From Ectothiorhodospiraceae bacterium BW-2 (GTDB lineage: Bacteria; Pseudomonadota; Gammaproteobacteria; Thiohalomonadales; Thiohalomonadaceae), in the NCBI GenBank assembly GCA_008375315.1, contig CP032507.1, forward strand, positions 2,810,071-2,874,070: DNA of 64,000 nt, in the 5' to 3' direction. A program made the position numbers and the translations under genes. Below are positions 9,540-18,247 of this stretch, piece after piece; the stretch's first letter is position 1; every line of letters begins with the position of its first letter. The notes under the pieces were generated by a model. That model saw only the letters and a program-made list of their open reading frames with translations, made no database searches and was not told the DNA's origin.

Positions 9540-11318
9540 ATGATAAAGATTTCGTATGGTTTAGGTCACTTTAAAACCCTCAGAGAGGAGAACGGACTCT
9601 ACTTTGATCGCACCAAGTCACTGCACGACTTAGAGGCCGCAGGACGGCAGCTCCTGTTTCTACGCCCGCGCCGCTTTGGCAAAACGCTGTGGCTAACGCT
9701 GCTAGAGAGCTACTACGATATCGGTGCCGCAGATCAATTTGAGACCCTGTTTGGCGACTTGGCGATAGGTCAAAATCCGACCCCGAACCGTAATCGCTAC
9801 TTTATTTTAAGGTGGAACTTTTCGATGATTGATCCGGGAGGTGATTATCAGCAGCTAGTGAGCCGTATTCATCGCCACATTAATAACTCAATCAGCTTTT
9901 TTTCGGCCCGCTACCACGACTTTTTACCGGAAACGGTGCCGATCGACCCAACAGATGGGCTGGGCTCATTTGAACAGCTACTGAGTGTGGCGAAACGGTT
10001 TAATTTTCCGCTCTACCTGCTAATTGATGAGTACGATAACTTTGCTAATGAGGTGCTAACCAGTCGCGAGCAGGGTCGGCAGCGCTATAACGAGCTAGTT
10101 GAGAGTGAAGGGGTGATTAAAACGGTATTTAAAGCGGTCAAAGCAGCGACTGATGGCTTAGGCTTAGAGCGAGTCTTTATCACCGGCGTCTCACCGGTGG
10201 TGATGAGCGATATCACCAGCGGCTACAATGTGGCCGAAAATATCAGCCACTGGCCCGAATTTCATGCCCTGTGCGGCTTAACCGCTGAGGAGCTGCAGCC
10301 GGTGTGTCACCAAATAGCGCAACATTGCCAGCTACCTGAGAGCGCGGCAGACGAGGCGCTGGCGATGATGCGAAACTTCTATAACGGCTACCGCTTCTGT
10401 CGCGAAGAGGAGCAGCGACTCTATAACCCGACTCTCACCCTCTACTTTTTGAAACATTGGCAGCGGCGCTGCAGCTATCCTGCCGAGCTGTTAGATGACA
10501 ATTTAGCGATGGACAAAAACCGCCTGCGCTATATCGCCTCACTACCCCATGGCGCGGAGGTGATTGAGGCGGCGCTCAATCCGCAGCAGCCACTACAGGT
10601 AGAAAAATTGGTACAGGATTTTGGCGTAGCAGCGATGCTCAAAGATCCATCCGATGCCAGCTTTATCATCTCACTGCTGGTCTATTTCGGGGTATTGACG
10701 ATTCAGGATGTCTCGCCACTCGGAAAGCTAAAGGTGACTATCCCTAATCAGGTAGTTCGTTCGCTCTATATCGACCGCATTCAGCAGCAGCTATTAAATG
10801 GCTATGAAGATAATAACCGCCAACAGGCAGTGGCCGAGCAGCTCTATACCGAGGCTGACTTTGAGCCCCTAGCCGACTTTATCGAACAGCGTTTTTATAG
10901 CGTGCTTGATAATCGCGATATGCGCTGGAGTAATGAGCTGACGCTCAAAACTACGCTACTGTTGCTGCTGACCAATGATCTCTACTACCTGCCGCGCTCT
11001 GAGCTCTCCTTAGGCGGCGGTTATAGTGACCTTCTATTTGAAATTCGCCCTGATAAGCGGCAGGCACCGCTATATGATCTGCTATTTGAACTGAAATATC
11101 TGGCACTTAAAGATCTCCAATTGAGTGCAGAACAGCTGAATGAGATGAGTCGGGAGCAGCTAGCTGAGTTGGCACCGGTGAAAAAGCTGCTGGATGAGGC
11201 AGAAGGGCAGTTGGCCTCGTATCAACCGACATTAGAGCAGCTTTTTCCGGCGGTGGCGTGGAAGATAAAATCGTTTGCGGTGGTGAGTCTTGGAACGCGA
11301 CGGTTGGTGTGGCGCTAG
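9540..11318 (+). CDS. AAA-ATPase-like protein with C-terminal PD-(D/E)XK nuclease domain, second full copy
   Basis: 592 residues, colinear with the gene at 7601. Walker A RPRRFGKT and Walker B LYLLIDEYDN are unchanged, and the nuclease residues fall at the same positions (D497, E517, K519). It ends with the ancestral-looking LVWR stop. The block after the first ~95 residues (DYQQLVSRIHRHINNSISFFSARY) and the block around 240-300 are clearly different from its paralogue. The last ~225 codons match the truncated copy at 1232 almost base for base, so this gene is the closer relative of that fragment. An RBS-like AAGGAT lies before the ATG. Confidence 0.88.
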   Translation: MIKISYGLGHFKTLREENGLYFDRTKSLHDLEAAGRQLLFLRPRRFGKTLWLTLLESYYDIGAADQFETLFGDLAIGQNPTPNRNRYFILRWNFSMIDPGGDYQQLVSRIHRHINNSISFFSARYHDFLPETVPIDPTDGLGSFEQLLSVAKRFNFPLYLLIDEYDNFANEVLTSREQGRQRYNELVESEGVIKTVFKAVKAATDGLGLERVFITGVSPVVMSDITSGYNVAENISHWPEFHALCGLTAEELQPVCHQIAQHCQLPESAADEALAMMRNFYNGYRFCREEEQRLYNPTLTLYFLKHWQRRCSYPAELLDDNLAMDKNRLRYIASLPHGAEVIEAALNPQQPLQVEKLVQDFGVAAMLKDPSDASFIISLLVYFGVLTIQDVSPLGKLKVTIPNQVVRSLYIDRIQQQLLNGYEDNNRQQAVAEQLYTEADFEPLADFIEQRFYSVLDNRDMRWSNELTLKTTLLLLLTNDLYYLPRSELSLGGGYSDLLFEIRPDKRQAPLYDLLFELKYLALKDLQLSAEQLNEMSREQLAELAPVKKLLDEAEGQLASYQPTLEQLFPAVAWKIKSFAVVSLGTRRLVWR

Positions 11319-11322
11319 GGTT

Positions 11323-11348
11323 GTCGGGTTACGCTGCGCTAACCCGAC
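11323..11348. repeat. 26-bp palindrome, copy 4 of 4
   Basis: Same sequence and orientation as copies 1 and 3, placed 4 bp after the stop of the second DUF1703 gene. The downstream tail differs (GGTGAGTTGG), marking the end of the duplicated block. Confidence 0.85.
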
Positions 11349-11467
11349 GGTGAGTTGGATTTTTTTGCTCTCTGCTGCCACCGGCCAGTGACGCTCAATG
11401 GGGCAGACGCCGTGGAGCAGGCCGAGTCAGGATCATGTGCGGGCGATCATTGATACCGAAGTTACCC

Positions 11468-11575
11468 TTGTTCGCCTTTATTAACAATAGCTGGAGCTTT
11501 GCCGATGTGGTGGGTAGTCATGGCTCACTCAATACCATTGCCTCAGGGCAGGGTGTGTAGGTCTATCTACAGTAG
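11468..11575 (+). pseudogene. Broken copy of the C terminus of the giant secreted protein
   Basis: Thirty-six codons matching the end of the 1804-residue protein (LFAFINNSWSFADV, then GSLNTI and GQGV), finishing with the same VYLQ stop. The Trp codon in GVWVYLQ has become TAG (11558-11560). No upstream part of the gene remains. It appears to be the relic of a second copy placed after the DUF1703 genes. Confidence 0.85.
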
Positions 11576-11680
11576 GTTGGGCAAAGGGCAGTATGTCTAA
11601 CGAAAAAGCAGCAGCGTCAGCTCTGCTGTTTGATTCAATTGGGTACTCTATACCCATAGAAGATAGAAGGAGAATTTAAA

Positions 11681-12232
11681 GTGAAAACTGAAAGAGTCGT
11701 CATTTTTTTAGATATTGATGGTGTTTTACAGCCTCTTGGCTCGGAAGATAGATTTGAGCATGATTTAGATGAGTTAAGGGAGACCTTAGCGAAAAAGTAT
11801 GATAATTCAGACTATCTTAGTATGGATCGTTACGATCTTGGGGCTGTCTTCTTTGATTGGGATAAAAAAGCTGTTGAGAGATTGCGTAGATTGTGTATTG
11901 AAGCTCAGGCGGACATTGTTATTTCTTCAGATTGGCGTAGCTATAGTCCTCTCTCTAGGTTAAAAGATTATTTTAGATTGCACGATTTAGAACAGTATGT
12001 GGTGGATGTAACTACTGAAATAAAAAGTGGAAAAAGATATAAAGAGATTGCACTCTATTTAGAACAATACCCAAACATAAACCGATTTGTAATTATCGAT
12101 GATCGCCATGTCACTGATTTTACTGAACATTATCCTGATAATTTTGTTAGATGTATTACTATTTTTGATGATGACTGTTTACAAAAGGCATTAAACATTT
12201 TATCTAAGCCGGTCGCTACTGGCCTATGCTAG
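11681..12232 (+). CDS. HAD-superfamily protein (Swiss Army Knife RNA-repair HAD type)
   Basis: 183 residues. HAD motif I is VIFLDIDGVL with D11 and D13. A second motif ISSDWR and a late FVIIDD acidic motif fit the small HAD domain found in, or related to, Swiss Army Knife RNA-repair proteins (PF18143 type); the substrate is unknown. Start GTG at 11681 has AAGGAG seven bases upstream. The gene is visibly richer in A+T than its neighbours and has different codon use, suggesting recent acquisition. It sits alone between gene remnants. Confidence 0.7.
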   Translation: MKTERVVIFLDIDGVLQPLGSEDRFEHDLDELRETLAKKYDNSDYLSMDRYDLGAVFFDWDKKAVERLRRLCIEAQADIVISSDWRSYSPLSRLKDYFRLHDLEQYVVDVTTEIKSGKRYKEIALYLEQYPNINRFVIIDDRHVTDFTEHYPDNFVRCITIFDDDCLQKALNILSKPVATGLC

Positions 12233-12314
12233 ATTGACACAGAGGATTCTGTGGATGACTTGCTAGCTAGGTTTGTGTTATACCTTGCCAAAGTTAGAGG
12301 CAGAGGAGCGATTT

Positions 12315-12545
12315 ATGCGAACGGTAGTGATGAGGGCTGTTGGGGCGGCAGAGCAGGTATTGGACTATGTGGATAACTGGCCGGAGCCGCCCGAAGCGGC
12401 TGCCGGAGAGGTAACGGTGGCGCTGGCCGCCGCTGGAGTGGATCCGATTGATACTAAGAACCGTAGTCGGGGGCTCTTTTTTGGAGCTAAACCGTCGGCG
12501 ATTCTTGGGGGTGATGGGGCCGGTGAGATGACTGCCGTATGCTAG
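12315..12545 (+). pseudogene. Truncated zinc-type alcohol dehydrogenase/quinone oxidoreductase
   Basis: Seventy-six codons resembling the GroES-like N terminus of MDR-family NADPH:quinone oxidoreductases (VTVALAAAGVDPIDTKNRS, AILGGDGAGEMTAV). The family is normally about 330 residues; catalytic and nucleotide-binding parts are absent. The ATG at 12315 has GAGGAG about seven bases upstream. The frame ends at a TAG that overlaps the start of the next gene (ATGCTAG), so a deletion seems to have joined the two. Confidence 0.75.
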
Positions 12546-13681
12546 AACTTCACTCTCCCCCCCCGTTTGCCTATGCTCATGCTAGCAACGCTTCAGTACA
12601 ACGGCTGTTAGAGAGCTGTTTGCAACAGCTCAGTCCGCCGCAGGCGACTCAAACTATCGGTATCGCCTATTTTAGTGATAGCTTAACCGAATCGTTGGAG
12701 AGTCTGTTACAGCAGCTACGGCACCACTATCCAGAGCTACTCTGGCTCGGTACGGTCGGTATGGTGATCTGTGCGACCGGCGAGGAGTACTACGGCGAGA
12801 ACCACGCGATGGCGTTAATGCTGTTAGAGATCGAACCGAGCCACTTCCACCCGTTGCCGCCCCCTGTGGATATGAACTACCCTTGGTCAGAGCCGACGCT
12901 GGCTTGGCTGCAACAGCATGAACAATATTTTGGCTTTATTCATGGCGATCCGATGGATAGACTGACGCTACGACTTATCAAGTCGTTGACTGCGGTGGCT
13001 GGGAATGGCTTTATTAATGGCGGGTTGAGCTCATCCCATCAGCACCACTACCAGATTTTTGCCGATGAGGTGCGCCAAGGGGGAATATCGGGGGTGCTGT
13101 TTGATGAGCAGGTTCCCCTCTGGACAACGCATACCCAAAGCTGCCTACCGGTTGGCACGAGCCATCGGATCACCCGAGCGAGTGGTAATCTGCTGCTAGA
13201 GTTAGATCAGATCCCAGCTGCCGAGGTGTTACAGAGTGAGGTAGATTTTAATCAGTTTAGCTCTGCGAGCGAGATTGGGGAGCAGGTGCACGCAGCTCTA
13301 TTGCTGCCAGGCGATGAGAGTGGCGACTATTTGGTGCGTAATCTGTTAGCGCTCGATAGTGAGCGGGGGATTGTGGCGGTCGCGGAGAATATGGAGGCGT
13401 ATCAGCGGATGCGCTTTTGTCGTCTCGATAGCGAGAGTGCTAAGCTCGACATGGAGCAGCGGTTACAGCAGCTAAAACAGCGTATTGGTGGTCGCCAAAT
13501 TCGGGGCGGACTCTATATTAGCTGCCTAGGACGGGGACGAAACCAGTTTGGTGTCGGTGTGGAGCTGGCTCTCATTCAAGCGCAGTTGGGGGAGTTTCCG
13601 TTAATCGGATTTTTTGCTAATGGCGAGATCTACCGTAACCAGCTCTATGGCTATACCGGCGTCTTGACGCTGTTTGGATAG
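12539..13681 (+). CDS. FIST-domain sensory protein
   Basis: 380 residues with the FIST_N region (about 30-215, including LLWLGTVGMVICATGEEYYGENHAMALMLLE) and FIST_C (about 225-365, including RGGLYISCLGRG and a final GEIYRNQLYGYTGVLTLFG). FIST domains are proposed small-ligand sensors, often near signalling genes; no output domain is attached here. The start overlaps the stop of the truncated oxidoreductase by 7 bases. With no ribosome binding site of its own clearly visible, it may depend on the remnant's translation. Confidence 0.82.
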   Translation: MLELHSPPPFAYAHASNASVQRLLESCLQQLSPPQATQTIGIAYFSDSLTESLESLLQQLRHHYPELLWLGTVGMVICATGEEYYGENHAMALMLLEIEPSHFHPLPPPVDMNYPWSEPTLAWLQQHEQYFGFIHGDPMDRLTLRLIKSLTAVAGNGFINGGLSSSHQHHYQIFADEVRQGGISGVLFDEQVPLWTTHTQSCLPVGTSHRITRASGNLLLELDQIPAAEVLQSEVDFNQFSSASEIGEQVHAALLLPGDESGDYLVRNLLALDSERGIVAVAENMEAYQRMRFCRLDSESAKLDMEQRLQQLKQRIGGRQIRGGLYISCLGRGRNQFGVGVELALIQAQLGEFPLIGFFANGEIYRNQLYGYTGVLTLFG

Positions 13682-13691
13682 CGAAAAATTA

Positions 13692-13720
13692 TTGTCAAGC
13701 GGGAGAGACTCTGTTATAAC
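13692..13720 (+). promoter_or_regulatory. Sigma-70 promoter for dksA
   Basis: -35 TTGTCA (13692-13697), a 17-bp spacer, and -10 TATAAC (13715-13720). It lies 40 bases before the dksA ATG and just after the FIST gene stop. Confidence 0.7.
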
Positions 13721-13759
13721 GCGCCTCTTTTTTACCAGATGTGACGGAGAATAAAGAGT

Positions 13760-14218
13760 ATGCAGCCATCTGATCAGGAGACCGCTAGCAATCCGCCGCT
13801 GACTGCGCAGCAGAGCACCAGTCTAGGCGCCTATCAGGGATATGAGGGCGAGGAGTATATGAGCCGAGAGATGGAGGCTCACTTTCGTCAACTGCTGAAC
13901 GACTGGAAGGGGCAGTTGATGGGGGAGGTGGATCGTACTGTCCACCACATGCAGGATGAGGCGGCCAACTTTCCCGATCCGAATGATCGCGCCACTCAAG
14001 AGTCTGAGTTTACTATTGAGCTACGCACTCGGGATCGGGAGCGGCGTCTGATTAAGAAGATCGATGAGTCGCTCTCTATGCTAGATACCCACGAGTATGG
14101 CTACTGCGAGTCGTGTGGGGTCGAGATTGGTGTGCGTCGCTTAGAGGCTCGCCCAACGGCGACGCTCTGTATTGAGTGCAAAACGCTAGATGAGTTGCGC
14201 GAGCGGCAGGGGCGTTAG
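13760..14218 (+). CDS. dksA: RNA polymerase-binding transcription factor DksA
   Basis: 152 residues. Binds the RNA polymerase secondary channel and, with ppGpp, controls rRNA and biosynthetic promoters. The coiled-coil tip aspartates D73 and D76 (FPDPNDR) correspond to E. coli D71 and D74. The zinc finger cysteines are C116, C119, C137 and C140 (CESC, CIEC). Similarity to E. coli DksA is high from VDRTV onwards. GGAG lies about 10 bases upstream of the ATG. It has its own promoter and ends 14 bases from the convergent HDOD gene. Confidence 0.96.
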   Translation: MQPSDQETASNPPLTAQQSTSLGAYQGYEGEEYMSREMEAHFRQLLNDWKGQLMGEVDRTVHHMQDEAANFPDPNDRATQESEFTIELRTRDRERRLIKKIDESLSMLDTHEYGYCESCGVEIGVRRLEARPTATLCIECKTLDELRERQGR

Positions 14219-14232
14219 CAGCGTGGGTTAGT

Positions 14233-15087
14233 TTAATAGAGTTGTCTGAAGAGCTGCTGGATATCGGTTTCAGCCTCCTCCAGAAGTTGTAGGCTCGCAC
14301 CTGGGCCGAGTTTGCTAATGCTTAGTCTGTGGTAGGCGGGCATCATATCGAGATCTTTTAACAGAATATCGCGATTGCTCTCGCTCATCATCGCATGTAT
14401 TTTGGCGATAAGGACTAGATCGGCTAGATCGGGGTATTCGCCGCCTGAATCGTAGAGTGGATTGGCGCAACGATTGGGAACATCGACAAAGATCGGGTCA
14501 AACTTCCAAAATTTGAGCAGCATGGCACCGAGCTGCCCCTTCTGCTGTTCAGATATTTTACGCAGCTTATTTTGGTCGATTAGCCGTGGGTGCTTCTCCA
14601 GATAGCGCACTAGCGGTAGGGTGCCGATGTTGTGAATCATCCCCGCTAACATCGCCGATTCGGCATCGACACTGGTACAGGAGTAGGCGAGAACATGGCA
14701 GATCGCCCCCACTTTACAGCTCTGGTACCAGGCCTGTTTTACCAAGCGGCTAATGACCGCATGGCGGTTGCGTTGATAGGCGTGTTTTAGCGCAATACTG
14801 GTGACTAGATTGCGGGTGAATTTTAGCCCTAGTTTGACAATGGCGCTACGACAGTCGGTGGTTTTGGTCGAGCCGCGAAAGTTGGCGCTGTTGGCGATAT
14901 GGATTAGGCGCGTGGTGAGCGAGGCGTCGAGCTGAATGAGTCGAGCTGCGGAGTTAAAGTTGACCTCCTCTTCGTAGAGTCTGGTGCGAATACGAAAGGT
15001 GAGTTCGGGAATGGCGGGTAGATCGATCTCACCACGGTTAAAGTCGCGTTTTAGCTGTTCAATGAGTGATCCTGCCTCTTCGGTCAT
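14233..15087 (-). CDS. HDOD-domain signalling protein
   Basis: 284 residues with an HDOD domain, a catalytically degenerate relative of HD phosphohydrolases: LPAIPELTFRIR near the start, then LIQLDASLTTRLIHIANSANFRG, AIVKLGL and MLAGMIHNIGTLPLVRYL. HDOD proteins act in signalling and regulatory networks rather than as known enzymes. No receiver or cyclic-di-GMP domain is attached. It lies downstream of msrP on the same strand (33-base gap) and convergent with dksA. Confidence 0.88.
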   Translation of the reverse strand: MTEEAGSLIEQLKRDFNRGEIDLPAIPELTFRIRTRLYEEEVNFNSAARLIQLDASLTTRLIHIANSANFRGSTKTTDCRSAIVKLGLKFTRNLVTSIALKHAYQRNRHAVISRLVKQAWYQSCKVGAICHVLAYSCTSVDAESAMLAGMIHNIGTLPLVRYLEKHPRLIDQNKLRKISEQQKGQLGAMLLKFWKFDPIFVDVPNRCANPLYDSGGEYPDLADLVLIAKIHAMMSESNRDILLKDLDMMPAYHRLSISKLGPGASLQLLEEAETDIQQLFRQLY

Positions 15088-15120
15088 GGGGACTCCTTAG
15101 TGAGGGGGAAGTGAGGAAGA

Positions 15121-16059
15121 TTAGTAGTCGCGTGTTAGATCCATACCGCGATAGAGTGAGGCGACCTGCTCGCCGTAGCCGTTAAAGGGGAGGGTATCGC
15201 GTTTAAAAAACTCGCCGATACGGCGCTCTCGGCGCTGGCTCCAGCGGGGGTGATCGACTTCGGGATTGACATTGGCATAAAAACCGTACTCATGGGGTGC
15301 CTGCTGATTCCAACTGGTGGGGGGCTGCTGTTCGGTTAGGGTGATTTTTACAATCGATTTGATACTCTTAAAGCCATACTTCCACGGCACCACTAGCCGA
15401 ATTGGGGCACCATTTTGGCTCGGCATCGGTTTATCGTAGAGTCCGGTGGCTAGTATTGTGAGTGGGTGGGTCGCCTCATCAAGACGCAACCCTTCGCGGT
15501 AGGGCCATCTGAGGATAGGGCGTTTTTGACCCGGTAGCTGCTCTGGATCGTGCAGCGTTTCGAAGGCGACAAAGTTAGCTGCCGAGAGGGGCTTAACCTG
15601 CTGCAATAGCTGCCCTAGTTCAAACCCTATCCAAGGGATGACCATCGACCACCCTTCGACGCAGCGCAGGCGGTAGATGCGCTCCTCCTGAGTATTATTT
15701 CGGAGCAGATCGTCTATGGTAAACACCGCCGGCTGTTCGACTAGGCCATCGATAGTGATCGACCAAGGGTGTGGTTGTAGGTGGTGGGCGCGTTCTGCCG
15801 GATCGCTTTTTGAGCTACCTAGCTCATAGTAGTTGTTATAGGTGGTAATCGCCTCATAGCTGTTAGGCGCTTCATCGCTACTTAACGGGCTCGGGGGTCG
15901 ATTCAAAAAGAGTTTGGGGTCGATAGCAGCGACCGCCGAAGCGCCACTTAACATGAGCGCTCCGGCGGCGGCGGTGCGTAAAAAGCGGCGGCGCTCTCTA
16001 TAGATAGACTCGGGGGTGATGTCGGCAGAGGAGAGCGGTTCAGGGGGGAAGATAGGCAT
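15121..16059 (-). CDS. msrP: Periplasmic methionine sulfoxide reductase, molybdenum catalytic subunit MsrP
   Basis: 312 residues. The molybdopterin subunit that repairs oxidised methionine in periplasmic proteins. A Tat signal with RRRFLR (residues 23-28) and a following hydrophobic stretch mark export after folding. C133 in LRCVEGWSMVIPW is the expected molybdenum ligand. The C terminus matches YedY (WKYGFKSIKSIVKI, NGYGEQVASLYRGMDL). The usual haem membrane partner msrQ is not next to it; the neighbours are an HDOD gene and hppA. Confidence 0.93.
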   Translation of the reverse strand: MPIFPPEPLSSADITPESIYRERRRFLRTAAAGALMLSGASAVAAIDPKLFLNRPPSPLSSDEAPNSYEAITTYNNYYELGSSKSDPAERAHHLQPHPWSITIDGLVEQPAVFTIDDLLRNNTQEERIYRLRCVEGWSMVIPWIGFELGQLLQQVKPLSAANFVAFETLHDPEQLPGQKRPILRWPYREGLRLDEATHPLTILATGLYDKPMPSQNGAPIRLVVPWKYGFKSIKSIVKITLTEQQPPTSWNQQAPHEYGFYANVNPEVDHPRWSQRRERRIGEFFKRDTLPFNGYGEQVASLYRGMDLTRDY

Positions 16060-16114
16060 GCAGGGGCTCCTTGAGAGTGGCTGTTAGCCAGTTTGATTTA
16101 CTATGCTATCTAGT

Positions 16115-16147
16115 AAAAAAGGCCACCCCTCTGAAGAGGCAGCCTTT
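16115..16147 (-). terminator. Intrinsic terminator of pfp-hppA
   Basis: On the minus strand, stem AAAGGC / GCCTTT with an inner CCTCT / AGAGG stem, followed by a run of six T. It is 21 bases beyond the hppA stop. Confidence 0.75.
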
Positions 16148-16168
16148 GCGGGTGATTAAACTTTTGCT

Positions 16169-18232
16169 CTAGAGCAGCGGTACAATCATCAACGCGACGA
16201 TGTTAATAATCTTAATTAACGGATTAATCGCCGGCCCTGCGGTATCTTTGTAGGGATCGCCGACGGTATCGCCGGTGACTGCGGCTTTATGGGCATCGGA
16301 GCCCTTACCGCCAAAGTTACCATCTTCGATATACTTTTTGGCGTTATCCCATGCCCCACCACCGGTAGTCATGGAGATAGCGACAAAGATACCGGTAATA
16401 ATGGTACCTATCAGCAGGCCGCCGAGCGCTTTAATGCCGGCCCCTTCTCCCATAAGTGCCTCCATTCCGAAAGCGACCACAATCGGGGCTAATACCGGTA
16501 GCATGGAGGGGATAATCATCTCCTTAATTGCTGCGATAGTCAGCATATCGACCGCTTTACCGTAGTCGGGCTTGTCGCTGTAGTCCATAATGCCCGGTTT
16601 TTCACGGAACTGACGCCGAACTTCGTTCACAATACCGCCGGCAGCGCGACCGACCGCCTCCATCGACATCGCGCCGAAGAGGTAGGGGATAAGACCGCCG
16701 ATAAAGAGACCAATCAGTACTGCCGGATCGTTGAGCTCAAAGCTGACCAGCTTACCGGCACTGGTGAGGCTGTTGGTAAAGTCGGCAAAGAGTACCAACG
16801 CGGCCAGTCCTGCTGAACCGATCGCGTACCCTTTGGTGACCGCTTTGGTCGTATTGCCGACCGCATCGAGTGGATCGGTGATATTACGGATCTTATCATC
16901 TAGCTCCGCCATTTCGGCGATACCACCGGCGTTATCGGTAATCGGCCCATAGGCATCGAGGGCGACGATAATGCCAGTCATCGATAGCATAGAGGTGGCG
17001 GCAATAGCGATACCGTAGAGGCCGGCTAGCTCATGAGCCCCCCAAATCGACAGACAGACGGCCAGCACCGGTGCGGTAGTCGATTTCATCGAGACGCCCA
17101 GACCGGCAATGACATTCGTTCCATCGCCAGTCGTCGAGGCCTCAGCGATATGGCGCACCGGGCTATACTCGGTCGCGGTATAGTACTCGGTGATAATGAC
17201 CATTGCGGCGGTGAGCGCCAGACCGATCATCGCCGACCAGAAGAGGTTAATATTGGCCACCTCCATCCCGCTGATTAGCATAGTGTCGGGCATCGCAATC
17301 GCGGTGACGATATAGAAAGCGATAGCGGCTAGCACGCCAGAGACAATCAGGCCGCGATAGAGTGCCTTCATAATCTTGGTATCGCCCTCTTTAACGCTGA
17401 CAAAGTAGGTGCCGATAATCGACGCAATGATCGAGACACCCCCTAAAATCAGCGGATAGATAACCGCCTGTAGCGCCTGTTCACCGGAGAGCATTAGCCC
17501 GCCGAGCAGCATCGTGGCCACGACAGTTACCGCATAGGTCTCAAAGAGATCGGCGGCCATACCGGCGCAGTCACCGACATTGTCACCGACATTATCGGCG
17601 ATAACGGCCGGATTGCGTGGATCATCTTCGGGGATCCCCGCTTCGACCTTGCCGACGATATCGGCACCGACATCGGCCCCTTTAGTAAAGATACCGCCAC
17701 CGAGACGGGCAAAGATGGAGATTAGCGAGCCACCGAAGGCGAGACCGACCAGTGCGTGGAGGGTATCGTTCATTGAGGTGCCGGAGAGGGTCAAAATGGC
17801 GTAGTAGCCGGCAACCCCTAACAGACCAAGACCGACCACCAACATACCGGTAATGGCGCCGCCTTTAAAGGCGACCTGCATGGCGGCGTTCATCCCCTGA
17901 TTCGCAGCTTCAGCGGTACGCACATTGGCGCGAACCGAGATGTTCATGCCGATATAGCCAGCCGCACCAGAGAAGATAGCACCGATGGCAAAGCCTACTG
18001 CCGTCGCCATACCGAGCGAGAGGGCGATAACAATGAGTAGTACCACGCCGACAATCGCAATGGTGGTGTATTGGCGGTTAAGGTAGGCGCTCGCCCCCTC
18101 TTGTATCGCTTGGGCGATTTCGCGCATACGATCATTGCCGGTTGGCAGACTCAATATCCACTTAACCGATATGGCACCATAAGCTAGCGCCACACCGGCG
18201 CAGACTAGGGCAAAAAAGAGACCAAAAGTCAT
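16169..18232 (-). CDS. hppA: K+-insensitive proton-translocating pyrophosphatase
   Basis: 687 residues, a polytopic inner-membrane protein that couples PPi hydrolysis to proton pumping. The catalytic motif [11 protein letters not shown] and the acidic [21 protein letters not shown] are present. K463 in [10 protein letters not shown] is the lysine that marks the K+-independent subclass, as in Rhodospirillum rubrum; K+-dependent enzymes have Ala there. It follows pfp by 15 bases on the same strand, so both are probably co-transcribed and end at the terminator near 16130. PPi made by biosynthesis, or by pfp running in reverse, could feed the pump. Confidence 0.96.
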   Translation of the reverse strand: MTFGLFFALVCAGVALAYGAISVKWILSLPTGNDRMREIAQAIQEGASAYLNRQYTTIAIVGVVLLIVIALSLGMATAVGFAIGAIFSGAAGYIGMNISVRANVRTAEAANQGMNAAMQVAFKGGAITGMLVVGLGLLGVAGYYAILTLSGTSMNDTLHALVGLAFGGSLISIFARLGGGIFTKGADVGADIVGKVEAGIPEDDPRNPAVIADNVGDNVGDCAGMAADLFETYAVTVVATMLLGGLMLSGEQALQAVIYPLILGGVSIIASIIGTYFVSVKEGDTKIMKALYRGLIVSGVLAAIAFYIVTAIAMPDTMLISGMEVANINLFWSAMIGLALTAAMVIITEYYTATEYSPVRHIAEASTTGDGTNVIAGLGVSMKSTTAPVLAVCLSIWGAHELAGLYGIAIAATSMLSMTGIIVALDAYGPITDNAGGIAEMAELDDKIRNITDPLDAVGNTTKAVTKGYAIGSAGLAALVLFADFTNSLTSAGKLVSFELNDPAVLIGLFIGGLIPYLFGAMSMEAVGRAAGGIVNEVRRQFREKPGIMDYSDKPDYGKAVDMLTIAAIKEMIIPSMLPVLAPIVVAFGMEALMGEGAGIKALGGLLIGTIITGIFVAISMTTGGGAWDNAKKYIEDGNFGGKGSDAHKAAVTGDTVGDPYKDTAGPAINPLIKIINIVALMIVPLL

Positions 18233-18247
18233 AGAATTTTCCTCAGT

